From positions 310,001 to 374,000 of the forward strand of contig QXCR01000015.1 of assembly GCA_004380135.1 (NCBI GenBank): 64,000 nucleotides of DNA, given 5' to 3'. The notes beneath the pieces were generated by a model. It saw only the letters and a list, made by a program, of their open reading frames with translations. It made no database searches and had not been told where the DNA came from. Made by a program: the position numbers and the translations under genes. The DNA is from Stemphylium vesicarium (lineage: Eukaryota; Ascomycota; Dothideomycetes; Pleosporales; Pleosporaceae). Of the stretch, positions 8,756 through 21,700 are shown one piece after another; the first letter of the stretch is position 1, and every line of letters begins with the position of its first letter.

Positions 8756-11420
8756 CTAGTAGGCCATTTGCATCTCGAGGACTTGGACGCCACCCGCAGC
8801 CATGGACGGGGTAGCAGATCCGGAGCGAGAAGACATGGCGTCTTCATAGCCAACAAGGGCTTGTGAGTGGAGCTTGAAGGCCTCGCCCATGAGCTTGGTG
8901 ATACTATACAATGTTAGCTGCGAGCTTCGTGTGCAAATGGCGGAGATGACATACCCCCAGACAACAACCTCATCGATCATGCTACCCCAAAGTCGAGCGA
9001 CTGTTGAGCTCAGTTTTGCGCCATAGACATCTACTGAGTCGTCGTCAAACAAGTTGCGTAGCTTGTTGTACATCGCGAGCTCTTCTTCGGTGGCTGGCTC
9101 CTCATCGTGTTCCAGGCGATAAAGCCACAACGTGAGGATAACCATTAGATCCATACCAGTGAGAGGATGTTCGATGCTCCAGTTGGTAGCCGACGTGCGT
9201 GCGACCCAGCGGATTCCTTGTACTGCAGCGACCTCGATGCAATCGAAGCACTCTTGGATGACCTTGATCATCTCTGGCGAACGTTGGACCTTGTCGCGCG
9301 CGTTTGTCATAGCAGCTGCAACTTCGTACGAGTCGTGGTAGCGCAAAGCTTCCTGGATGGACTTGAGGTCAACGACGAGTCGGGCCCGAGTGTTTCTGTA
9401 CAGAGCCATGGCGTTGAAGATGAGTGGGTGACCCTTGTGTGGGGCGCTGAGCTGGACCACAACTGTCTCAGGCTCGCATAGCTCAAGCGACTTCTCCCAG
9501 GTCTCAAGAGCCAGTCGCAGCTTGTATTCTGTGACAACATCTTGAAGAGCCTCAGGACTGCGCTTGTGGTACCATACCTCGAGGAACAGAGCGTTGATCA
9601 TGACACGGGTTGCAAAGGCACTATAGCGAGCAGTCTCGCCCTGGAAGAGATTGTCGTGCGCCTGACGGAAAGTGATGATCTTAGAAGAGCTCAAGCTTTC
9701 GCGCCAAGCCTCATCATCTGAGACCTCCATAGTCCAGAGAGATTCCGAGGAGGGCAGCTCCAATGTGTCAAACTCGTTGAAACCCATGGCTGGTGTATGG
9801 TTGTAGGTAAGAGTCAACAGACCAAAGAAGATGTAAACGGCATAGTAAGTGCGGCGGCACTGCTCGTCAACGACCCACTCCTCATGGTTGGGCTGAGCAC
9901 CATCGCGGGCGTCTGACCGAAGCTTGAGCTCGTATCGGTTGCCAGCGACCATGTTTGCCAGAAGACTCTTGATCGAGCAAGCCCACTCGAGACCTTTTGG
10001 ATCACCACTCCAACTAGAGAAGATCATGTTCAGCAGTGTGCCCTGCATGGTCCACAGAGGACACTTGCGGGAGCTGAAGTTCTCCTTGTTCTGAAGGAAC
10101 TGGTTGACCAGGACCTTTGAGCCAATGTGAAGCATGTATGCCTGGTCCTGGTCAAAGATGTACAGGGCACCTATCGATAGCACGGCAAGGAGTAGTGGGG
10201 CCGACACCTCGGTGGGGTTGAAGGTGGCGGGGTGCAGGAAGGGGAGGTGGTGGTGGAACAAGTCGAAGTACGTCTTCAACAGACGGTTCAGAGTGTTCAG
10301 GCTCGGCAGGTGGAATGTTTCGAGGAGCGCGTTTTCGCTGTCGTACTGCTTGATGTTCTCGTAGATCCTCGCGCACTGCTCTTCCGAGTCCAGCTGGGGA
10401 GCTCGAGTCATCATCAAGGCCTGGTTAGGGCCGGGCGACTTGCGGTAATCGACGGGCGACACGGGCCCCATCATTGAGGGGTAAGGCGAAAGAGCGCCGG
10501 GGGTACCGAGGCCGTTGCCACCGTTCATGGCGGAGAAGGTAGGTGCGAGGCTGTCGTTGCCGGACATTGTGCGCTCCATCAGCGGGGGTAGCTGGTGGGG
10601 ATGCGAGCCGAGTGCGCTGGCGGTGTTAAAGGCCGAGTGTGTGTTGGGTGACGACTTGGGCTCGGACTGGGGCACCATTGAGTCTCTCCAGGGCATCTGG
10701 GGAAGCATGTTCTGACCCGGGGCGGTGTAGGGAATGACGGGCTCCATCATAGACGGGCCCGTGGGGGACAGTTCGGGCTCGTTGTGCTCGGGAATCATCT
10801 CAGGCTCCTGGCTGGCCATGGCCTTGTGATGGAAGTCGGTCATCAGCATGGCGGCGGCATTGAGGTCCTCGTCCTCGTGCATGGCATCGTTGTCGGCCTC
10901 AATGCGCTCGAGCGTCGTCGCATTCTCAGCGGCGGGTGGCTTCGAGGGCCCGGCGTCTTGTGTCTTGTTGGCGGCTCGTCGCTTCTGCTCGCTGGGCAGG
11001 GGCGCGCCGCCGTCTTTGGCGTGGACGGTACGGTCGTGGCGGAGGAGGAGGTCGCGACGCACAAAGGTACTGCGGCACTTGAGGCACTTGAAGGGGCGCT
11101 CTTTGGTGTCTGCAGTGAGGGGCAGTTAGCAACACTGTGTCTGTCTTCCCCGCAGCGCGACCACGGCGCGAGTGTCCCGCATCAGTAAACAGCTACCCCA
11201 CCCTAAACAATGCAGAGCTCCATCGCGACACTGAAAAATGCACTTACGGGATCGCTCGTGGCGACTACGATGCTCGCTTCGGCTGAACGCTCGATTGCAC
11301 TGCAGAGGCGAAGTCAGTGTATTTGTCTCACATGCACTCTGTACATGCAGCACTTACATAACTACATTTGTACTTCTTTTCTACAGGCTTGCGGAGGGCG
11401 GGCGATGTGTTGGACGCCAT
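8756..11420 (-). CDS. C2H2 zinc-finger / fungal_trans transcription factor
   Basis: Four exons on the minus strand: 11358-11420, 11248-11299, 8955-11109 and 8756-8903, giving 805 residues. Splicing assembles two N-terminal C2H2 fingers: C19-C22-H35-H39 and C47-C50-H63-H68, joined by the linker SHTKERPFK. A low-complexity Pro/Ser region follows. From about residue 310 comes a fungal-specific transcription-factor domain (YFDLFHHHLPFLHPATF, with later VDEQCRRTYYAVYIFFG). The last intron (8904-8954) is 51 nt and in frame, so the plain open frame reads through it and adds 17 residues. GTATGT at its 5' end and TATAG at its 3' end argue for splicing. Fingers plus fungal_trans is a recognised Pezizomycotina architecture, but no target gene can be named. 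Confidence 0.9.
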
Positions 11421-14400
11421 TTCAGTGATGTGAGGGCGACGATGAAGGGCCGGCGCGCGTGGGTGTAGGCGTTAAAGTGTGTTGTTGATGGGCGTGGTGG
11501 AAGGGCTGTGCTCTTCGTTCATCCCGCGAATTTGTATACAAATCACTGTACAACACCGGAATGGCCGGTGGGAATGCTGAATGTGGCCGTAAGGCTGCGT
11601 GCGCAATGATGGATTAATGTGCGGCTGCGAGGTTGAGATGGATGCGAGCTGCGCAGCGGCGGAATAAGGAGTCCTAGAGGGGCAGCTGCCAAAATCAAGA
11701 GATGGGGGGAAAAGCGCACGTCCGCCAAATAGCAGCCTCGAGCCCAGCCATCCCTCCCCTGTGATCTCCTCGCGGGACCGAATAATTACGTCCAGCATGA
11801 CAGCGCTAGCGAATCGAACGCCAACTGTCAATTAATTACAGCTGTTGCGTCCCAAGATATCTCTGCTGGCAATCACGGCTCGTTACCCAGCTATCAATAT
11901 CAGCCTTCTATGACGCGCCCGTCTTCGCCCTGGCCGTTAATCTTGCATCGCATCGTGACTTCCATCGCGACTCTCTCGCTCCTTCACCCTCTCCCCCTCC
12001 CGCCTGCACACCACCATGCCCCAAACCATGCCCGTTTTTCGCGAACATGTAGTTACGCCCAGAACCCGGGTACTCCCTTAGTTGAGGGCTCGACCCAATT
12101 GCAACATGGCAGCCGCCTGTCCAATGGTTTCCATTCGTAACAGGCCCTCTGAGCATGGTTTCGCCGTACCACCCGCTGTCAGCGGAGTCGACCTTCCATC
12201 CACCACTTGTGGCACGACATCTCAAAGAGGCGGTAAGAACGTTCAGTCTGCTTTTACCTCTTGAGTGTGTAGTCTACTGGGGCGCCAGTTATCAGATGCA
12301 GGCCGAGCGCATTGAGGCTCACCGCCTCATTTTGCGCGCCTGCGCCATCGATACTTTCACGAACCCCAACAATACATCCATGGATACAAGACACCATGTT
12401 TTGCCCCTCTGTGGCCTGTGTTGCTCCATGACGACAGCGCGGCAAAAGGGGCTGCCCCTCCCACACCCAACCAACATGACGCCAGGAGCGCCCTCAAACT
12501 CCCACCATCAAATATTGTGGCTACGAGTAATTGCGAGACGATCGTCGGCTGTGCTCACTCGTTCCTGGGAACTCTATCCTATCCATACTTCCGGGTCTTG
12601 ATCCCGTTCCCCGGACCCACAGTGCTGCTTAGCCTGGTCCACACATGCAGTAGACCGCAACAGCTTGCAGAGCACACACAAGCACGGCACGTCGCGAAGA
12701 CGCGATGCTTTTTCACGCATGCTGGTCGGCTTCGCAAAAGTACCGAATCAATGCGAAGAGGGTCTCTCGGCTCGGGAGACCTCCACCACCACCCCCTCCA
12801 CAAGAGTTCCGGTAAGCATCAGAATAGCAAAGTCCGCTAAAATGCCCCGCCAGGATCGGGGATACGCGTAACACCCTGGAGCACATAGCGTTGGTCGCGG
12901 TCTAGCAAACGGCGTCGCTACCACGCCATCTCCTCGCCCTCACCGTCATTCCACACAAGTTGGCCATCGCGACACATGCCTTCTACAACATCTCCTACAG
13001 CCCCTCAATGGCCGTTGTGTCAGAGAGGGGTATCGCTTCTGCGTGAAACCCCCGCGCTAGAACGCTTCACGTAATGCTTTAGAAGCGCGACGCGGCTTCG
13101 TGGTCGTGGTTTCAAGTGGCATTGGATGGTCTGTTCGCGCGACACGGGCGCGATAGGGCCGGTACTCATCCGCCTACGCCGTGAGGTAATTTCAAAAAGT
13201 CGAGGCAAAGGGACTAGAGCTTCCTAGTCAACAAGGACGCTGGCCTATAGCTCCCGAGCCGGCCTATTGATATGGTGTCGTGCTCACCATCGTTTGAACC
13301 GCAAGCTGCATGCGGTAGGTCTGCCCTTTCTTCCAAACGCCATCGGTGATGGACGAGTGTTTCGGTAGCATCTGAACAGTCATCGAGGTACCTCGATAGG
13401 TAGAATGGCAGCCGCGGCTTTGTGCCTCCAGTCATGCCTCTCTTCGCTAACACGACCCATCATTTCTCAACAATGTCCATCTCTCGGGAGTAACAGTAGG
13501 ATCATGATCGAATGGGTGGGTTGACCGACCCACACACCACTTCGGCCCAGTGTCGCAGAACCTAGAAATCGTCCCGTCCGCTTCCACGCGACACATTAAG
13601 CAAGTTCGAGAATGGTATCGGCCACTAAGATCAGCCACAATCATTCCGAGCTTCCATGTCGCCTTCCATGCTGAGATGTTCGTGTCAGTCACCGCTCTCA
13701 TAGCGGTAGGCTGAGGATGGGCGGAGGTCGGCGCTGTTAGAATACCCTAGGCACCTTAGAAGCCCAGATGTTCCACACCCTTTATATCTTCAGTCTCAAC
13801 CTGATCGGTCGGAGTACAAGAACCCTAAAGATGTCTCCTGGCGTGTGGTCGAGATGCAGGTAACGTTCCGCGCGAACGAGGCGTGTGAGGGAGTCAAGAC
13901 GCTAAGCGTCAGAAGTCGAGGACTTGATAGTTGCACAAGACGCACACGGTCGTACAACACTCGATTGCTCCGGCATCCGCCCGCAACGGGAGGGAACTCC
14001 TTGTCATCCTTGAGGACCACGTTTCATAGCGCAAAAGAACCGAGAATAGGCAACGAGTCAAGCAGTGTTCTAGATGAAATGATACCTGAATGGAATGCCT
14101 GAGGCCCCCGCCCAAGCCGCCAGGCTCTTCGCTCGGCTCCTGCAGAATACCTTTTGAGGGTATGGTGGGGTTTTCGCACCGTTCTTGACCCTGCCTGGCC
14201 ATTATTGGCCTCGTGTATACCATTCTGGAATGTGTAGACATGCCTCAGATATGTGTGATTGGACTTCAAATGAGGCGGGCCTTGAAGACTTCTTTGATGG
14301 GTTGCGGCGTAGACAACGACGTACAGCCGGTTCAGGGTCGTCGCTTACCACCTGGATATATTGGCCTATGCACAACATCGGCTGCAAGCAGGCTCCGCAT

Positions 14401-14943
14401 ATAGACATGCATGAGGATTACAGTATGTAAGCAGGCAAGCGGGCTCCGAGAATAATTCTATTGAAGGATGGGCCCGGGACTTGACGCATTCTTAGCTGCT
14501 TTTATCCATAACCCAGCTCAACACGTGACCTATGGCAGCAGGTGTCCCCACAGCCGGGGCCTCCACCGCTCACCTGCCAGCGACCCGCCCTGGTGTAGCA
14601 GTTTCTTTCGCTCCAGCGCTTTCTTCTCCTCGACAATAATCATACCAAGGTGTCGGCTGCGGGACTCTATTCGCTGCGTTGCTCTGCTAGGCGCGAATGT
14701 AAGGCTCCTCATTCGCATGCCGGTCCCGCCTCTACCCAATTGCATGCCCTCATCCACCCCCGGCCATACCACGCGGGCTATCTGAATCTCGAAAACGACC
14801 GCGTCGTAAGATCAAGCGGCCCACTTTGCGACTGCTTCTACTTTCGTCTTGGGTCGCAGTAGAGGGGTATTCCGCGCCTAAGAGTGTGAAGACGGTTGTT
14901 GCTCTCCCATCCTGTCCCCCTCGAGCCGGTCGCGCCTTTCACC
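11421..14943. other. 3.5-kb intergenic region without a supported gene
   Basis: This separates the divergent C2H2 regulator and Ras GEF genes. Many short open frames occur on both strands, none over about 150 residues, and none with a domain or codon pattern I recognise. It probably holds long 5' leaders and regulatory DNA for both genes. An unannotated non-coding transcript cannot be excluded. I see no AT-rich RIP-like tract and no transposon. Confidence 0.5.
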
Positions 14944-17900
14944 ATGAACGGCTTCAGCGGCACCACCGACGCCGGCGGCATGTATGTCAAGGCCCTCTAC
15001 GACTATCAGGCCGACGACCGCACGAGCTTGAGCTTCCGGACGGGCGACATAATACAGGTTATTACACAGCTCGAGAGCGGCTGGTGGGACGGAGTCATCC
15101 ACGGCGTCCGCGGCTGGTTCCCCAGCAACTATTGCGCCGTCGTGCAGCGCCCGAGCGAAGACATTGAAGACGACCGAGACGGTGCTGACGCCGACCATGA
15201 GACGGGCTCAGCCAGCGGCGCAGAAGGCGACTACTCCGACGACGGTTCATTGAGCGGTGGGAACGACACGATACTGCCCATCGAGCGCAATACAGGGCCA
15301 CACAACAAAGAGGAAGAAGCTGCCTTCTGGATACCTCAAGCAACACCCGATGGACGACTCTTTTACTTCAACACCCTGACTGGTGTAAGCACAATGGAGC
15401 TGCCCTTGGAATCGCCCTCTGCGAACGAAAGCGGCCCGCGCAACCGCACCGATGTCTTCATACCGGAGATGTCGCGGCCGCCAGCTGAGCTCCTAGCATC
15501 AGGCTCTGGGTACAACATGGAAGACACCGACGATGAAACGTCCGCGTCTGACTTTGAAGGCCCAGGAACGAAGGGCTCGTACAGCTCCCGTGTAAGTACT
15601 TGGTTACCTCTTATCTGACCCGATTCTGACTATACATTGTAGCACCGACAGCGCCTGTCCGGTGGACTCTCCTCAGCAACCTCGATGGAGTCAATGAACG
15701 GAGGCTACGCCGGCAGATCCTACGGCCAAAGCGGCATGAGCTTTGCCGCTTCCGCTGCCATGCCTCCTACCGGTACGACAGCCACGTCTTTCGCAAACGG
15801 TCCAGGATTAGGCGGGCCGGATGGCGCCACTACACAATTGCGCAAGTTCTATGACGATGTCAGCCCTGTCCCTCTCACCTGGAACAGGATGGTGGAGGAC
15901 ATGCGACGCGCGATTGAGCGATACAAGCAGGCTATCAACAACAGCGACAGGTCGGAATTCGTAAAGCGTGCCGAGGATATCTCTGACCATCTGCGGTTAT
16001 TGCTCGCGGCCGGCTCAGGAACGACGGACAATCACTCTGGCAACCCATCGATCATCTCCACCAACAAGGCATTGTATCCCCACTTCAGAGAAACCATGTC
16101 GCGTTTTTCAAAACTCGTATTGTCGTCCCACATTGCAGCTTCCGACTTCCCTCCCCCTGATTCATATTCGAAGTGCTTGAAAGAAGCTGAAGGTGTGATG
16201 AACGGCGTTTTCGGGTTCGTCGAGGTAGCCCGTCAGCAGCGGGGTGAAGATATTCCCCGTCTCGTCCCCGGATTCATAGTCGGCAACAACACTGGTGGAA
16301 GCTGGCAGAACAACGGAGCAGACGCCCGTGATGCCAACACCTCTATGTACTCTGACCAGGACGAGTACGAGCCTTCTGTCGAACCCACTCTCAAGCTAGA
16401 CTCCCGCGTCCTTGAGAGATTGCAGGATGTCAAGAGACTGATCATCTCAAGCATTCGCCGCTTAGATGAGCAGTTGGTTGTACGGGACACAGTCATCACA
16501 CATCGGAAACATCAGGCGATAGGAGACCACGTATGCGGCGCGGCAGGCAAGGTGCTCGAAGCTTGTCGCCCCTGGATATCAACCATCGAACAGATCAACC
16601 TTGCGTCTATAGACCCGGATGCTCAAGGGCAACAGCTCCATGAGTTCAGCATACATAAGCAGAAGACTTACGACGTAGTCTCTGAACTTGTGATAGCATG
16701 CCAAGGAGTGGCAGCACCTCTAGGAGACGAATGGGCTGAGCTACGTGGTGATTCCCTCGAAGATCGCATCAACGCTGTGCGGGCCGTTGCCCGTGAGCTA
16801 GAGTCGACCTGCACCCAGCAATATGGTTTGCTGCAGAACCTGTCAGACAACATACCGTTGGACGACATCATCAACCGTGCAGACCCTCGGAGAAACACTG
16901 ACAGTGAACTACCGAACCATACACGTGGCCCATCTGGACCCGATAGGCCGTTGCTCGGCAACATACCCAAGGCCGATACGTACAGCGCAGGGACCCCTCT
17001 TGTTGATGAAGACAAGAACACGAAGATCGAACCAGTCCGCTCTGCAAACAGCAACAAGAAGCTCAAAGACTTCTTTGGTGAAGTGCCTGTCATTCCCCAA
17101 CAAGCAGTAGAGGAAACTCCAGAGTTCTTGAAGCTCGATCACGAGGGTGAGATTTCGTACGACCACAAGTCTACGCCACCTCAGTTGAAGGGTGGTACTC
17201 TAGCAGGCCTTGTCGAGCAATTGACTCGCCACGATCGCCTAGACCCCGCTTTCAACAACACCTTCCTACTCACCTACCGATCCTTTACAACTGCTTCTGA
17301 GCTCTTTGAGATGTTGGTGAAGAGGTGGAGTATTCAACCGCCTCATGGACTAGCCAATGAAGATTACCAGCACTGGGTAGACAAGAAGCAGAAACCCATC
17401 AGGTTCCGTGTTGTGAACATCCTTAAAAGTTGGTTCGACAACTACTGGATGGAGGGCAACGACGAAGAGGCACGAATCCTAATTCAGCGAGTGTACAATT
17501 TCGCCAAAGATCACGTCGCTACCACCAGCACCCCTGGAGCCGCACCATTGATGACTTCGGTCGAGCAAAGATCTCGCGGACCGGATATGCCGACCAAGCG
17601 ATTGGTTCTTACCTTAAGTGCCCAGACACCACAGCCTATTCTCCCCAAACACATGAAGAAGCTCAAGTTTCTCGACATCGATGCAACAGAATTCGCTCGT
17701 CAACTGACAATCATCGAGTCAAGATTATACGGCAAGATCCGTCCGACGGAATGCTTGAATAAGACATGGCAGAAGAAGCTTGCGCCTGGCGAGCCTGATC
17801 CAGCCTCAAACGTGAAGGCGCTCATTCTCCATTCCAACCAGTTGACAAACTGGGTCGCACAGATGATTCTTACCCAACAAGACGTCAAGCGGAGAGTAAT

Positions 17901-18701
17901 AGTCATTAAGCATTTCGTCAATGTAGCAGACGTGAGTATTCGATGCATTTGCGCATTACAGCTTGCTAATGGAACCTCAGAAATGTCGCCAATTGAACAA
18001 TTTCTCCACTCTAACCTCAATCATTTCAGCCTTAGGTACTGCGCCTATTCATCGTCTGAACAGGACCTGGAGCGCCGTCAATCAGCGATCGATGGCTACT
18101 TTGGAAAGCATGCGGAAGCTCATGGGTAGTACCAAGAACTTTGCAGAATACCGAGACACGCTGCATAGGGCGAATCCACCCTGTATACCCTTCTTTGGTA
18201 CATGATGCCCTCATAGAGTCGTTGCATCATCCGCTAACACGCATCCAAGGCGTCTATCTTACAGACTTGACATTTATCGAAGACGGTATTCCCTCGCTGA
18301 TAAAACGCACAAACCTCATCAACTTCGCCAAGCGCGCGAAGACGGCCGAAGTCATCCGCGACATCCAACAATACCAAAACGTGCCTTACCCGTTGCAGCC
18401 CGTCCCCGAGCTACAAGACTACATCCTCACCAACATGCAATCCGCAGGCGATGTGCACGAAATGTACGAAATGAGTCTAAGCGTCGAACCACGAGAACGC
18501 GAGGACGAGAAGATTGCAAGGTACACTACCTATTTTTCCTTTGATCGTTCCAGGAGCATAGGAGGAGAATAATAAGAGGAGGTCATCTTTTCCCGAACCG
18601 CTCAAACGAACAGAGAAAAAAAAAAGATCAACCTGTTTTTTTGGGAGAGAAGATGGGGCTAACGGCGTTCTAGGCTTCTCTCCGAGAGTGGATTCTTGTG
18701 A
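14944..18701 (+). CDS. cdc25: Cdc25-type Ras guanine-nucleotide exchange factor
   Basis: Five exons: 14944-15591, 15643-17931, 17981-18197, 18250-18520 and 18674-18701, giving 1150 residues. An SH3 domain (about 13-65, ALYDYQ..WWDGV..GWFPSNYC) is followed by a WW-like segment (about 125-155) in which the second Trp is Met. RasGEF_N starts near 713 and the catalytic RasGEF domain spans about 890-1130 (HFVNVADKCRQLNN, GVYLTDLTFIEDG). The product activates Ras by GDP/GTP exchange at the plasma membrane, upstream of cAMP and MAPK signalling. The open frame after exon 4 runs to a TAA at 18570. A 153-nt intron with a CTAAC branch site instead joins a 28-nt last exon coding LLSESGFL, the expected family tail. 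An upstream in-frame ATG exists at 14896; 14944 fits the SH3 start better. Confidence 0.93.
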
Positions 18702-21700
18702 TGAGAGAAACAAGAGAAAGACAAAGAGAATGTTGTGCAATGACGATGATACCCCCCTCCCACTTCCCCCACACGAAGAAGCTTAGCATTGGGAAGCTCT
18801 TGTTCGGATCTACATGCGATTTGCGGCGTTGTTTTCATATTGACGGAAGCTTTTTTTCGAACCTGCCTGTTTTAATTTTATTTTAACAATAACGATGGAA
18901 CGAAAGAGTTGGATTTGCGTTGCTTTTTTGGAATACTGTATTGTCTTTCTTTTTCATCGGCGTACAGAGTGTATCATTGCACCTTTGTTGTAGTCGGTCA
19001 CTTTATTTTGGGCTTTCGTACATACGAATAGGCAAGCTTAGGGCGTTCGTTACGACAAGGCGCTCTCTTCTTGCCAAAGGAAATCAAGACAGACACGGGT
19101 AACGTGTTTGTTGTTGCATTTACCTTAGCCAAGATCGGAATGAATTATCGGTGTTTCTACGCTCTATAAATCACTTGCTCCTTTATGTTGGTTTCCTTGC
19201 GTGAGAAGTGTCTGGAGGAAGTTATATTGCTTACGTCTCTGCATTGCATGTCTAGATGACAGGTTCGTTAGTCGGATGATGTTCGTATGCATGCGAAAGC
19301 AGTTTTCACCCTTTGCAGCACTCGAGGTAGAACATCGTCTGTGGCTATGGGATCTGACGCGTACATGCGTATGTTGGTAGGCATGCGTATATATTTGTGC
19401 ATCGCTTCCATAACATGTTCGCATGCAGTATTCAGCTGTAGGATTCACACCCCAGTGTACAATCACGTATGAACCACAGCAGCGAGCCTTCGGTTCCATG
19501 TAAAGGCTTTATACCCTGCAGTTCTGACATGTTAGGCAAAGTATAAGTTTACAACTGCATGGACGGTCTGCATCAGGATACCTGTATGTAAATTACAATC
19601 AAATCACCCCTGCACGGGAATCGAGACCCAATTGACCTCATGAGAGTCGCGCAACGAACTGCTTGGCCATGGACTATGCGCATATCTCGAGCGACTTTTC
19701 TTGCACTCTGATCACATCGTCTACTGTTCATCCGACTGTTGTCCCATACTTTGCCGCATCACTCCTACTCTCGACGAGTCCTAGGAATACCTTCTACGCT
19801 CCACATACTACAAGCGAGCAACATACGCGACAATACCTACTTTGTGAAGCCGCTAGCATTTCTGCCTCTGGCGTACCTGCTCACCGGTATGCTGATGGCG
19901 ATGCTGGTCTAGTCTGAGCGATCGAGATGGGCGTTGGGTGTTGGCGGTTCGAGTGATTCCGCATCTGTATCATGAACTGGTATGTGATGGAAGCCTGACT
20001 TTACCATCAAGGTTGATCGATGCTACTGGGAAGGGTAGGAATCGGTGAGTAAGCAGCGGATTAGTCGGAATGCTAGAATGTTACTCGAATGACAAAGCAG
20101 ACGTGTGAAGGTGAGCAATCTGAGTAGCAGTATTAGATACTTTAAACATGCAACATATGCAAGCCGGGACGATTAGCGATACTGTCTGAGTTTCGATACA
20201 ACCGGGAGATGCTTGTAGAAGTGCAGTCTTTGTGAACAGTCATCTTTTGCTCATGGTCAGTAATGCGGGGACAGCGGAAACGTTTTCCCCAGCGTGAACA
20301 ACAGTTCTCAATCCCACGAGGACAATCCTGTCACTCCGCATTCCAGGGTAGCATGGCATTCGCATCTTCTATATACTTTCCGATTGCCTTTACTTGGCAA
20401 ACTTTCTCGTAAAAATTGAAAATAAGTTATTCTTAGCCATTGTGCCGATGTCAATGCCAGTGCGAACGCCGTTGCCACTCGTATTATACGAGCCACTCCT
20501 ACACCCACCCAGGCAATCGCGCTATGAAATGCAGGGTGTTGGTAGGTGGTTCCTTCACACCTTCCTTCATTCCCTTATCACGTCTTCTTTCGTGTCTACG
20601 CCGCCGCCACAACCAGCGCAAGACCCGCCGCTCGTATCGCCAATTTAGCACACGGCATCCGCACACACGCTCGGCGTCTCTCCAAGCATCGTCAGCTCAA
20701 GCGCCGCGACCATCGTGTTGGTAGCATGAGTAAAGATTCCGCACTTGGCCCGTCAGCACAACCGACCATGACTCTTTGGGCGAATCGGGCAAAAGCACAA
20801 TGGCCAGTAAGTTGGCGGTCAAAAGTCAGTCGTCCGCGTGAGCAATGGGCCTGTGTTATGCTTTATTCCTACGGGAACGAGGCGGTGGGAGATGTGCATG
20901 CGCATAACGAGGGTTTGCGAGTGGGGGAGACGTTGAGAGGGGGAAGGGGGAGGACAATGGGGAAAGGATGGGCGTGTGGTGGGCGCGATTTGGCCGAGGT
21001 ATTTAAATTTTTTCTACCGTCGGATGAATTGGGAAGGAGAGAAGACGGTGAGAGTTAATCGATAGATTAGTAGGTGCGAATTCTCAGTACAACGTGGTGT
21101 GCATGCGTGTTCACTGTTGTATCCGGGGTGTAGAGGATGTGCGGACCAAACCCCTACACTACACGCATACTTAGATGTAATGTTGCCGCGTTAAGAACAC
21201 GAATCCCGTATGAGAAGACAAGCAGAATTGGCGAAGTGATGCCGGTCTATCGTGTCCTCGTGCCGATGTTGCCATTGTTGCTCGGCGAGCGACAAAGCCG
21301 AGTATTATTAGTGGGAATTCTGTGCACAGAGTGGAGAAGCGTGCCTTCGGGAAGCAGAAGAGACGGCGACAGCCATCGTGATCATCCTTCTGATCGCCCT
21401 AGAGAGAGGGAAAATTGGGACAGGCCTGTAAACTCAAACCAGAGTGACAGACTGCGGGAACGTGGGAAGAACAACAGACAGGGTCAACCCCGACTTCTGC
21501 CCACTCGGCTCCGCACATTGCCAATTCCATCAAGTCCATGCCACCCTCAGGGAATGACCCCAGACTGTTGTCTTGATCTTGCCCTTCACACAATTCTAAA
21601 TTCTTCCATGGGATTACGTCCGCCACCAACCAGAAATCCCGTCTTAACACTTACCAAGATCGTCCCTGTCTGCCGATAGCCGCCTTAGACCGACTCGCAT

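Noticed and set aside
8308..8856. 182-codon hydrophobic frame on the minus strand
   Set aside because: It overlaps the C2H2 gene end in another frame and its hydrophobicity comes from T-rich 3' UTR sequence.
19617..19683. tRNA-like stretch on the minus strand with an A-box-like TGGCCAAGCAG, a CAT anticodon-like loop and a B-box-like TCTCGATTCCC
   Set aside because: The acceptor arms do not pair, the T-loop has an extra base and the anticodon stem has a mismatch. At best a relic; more likely chance.
21137..21679. 180-codon frame on the plus strand in the long gap
   Set aside because: No domain, signal peptide or sensible composition; the other strand is also open over part of it, as in random GC-rich DNA.
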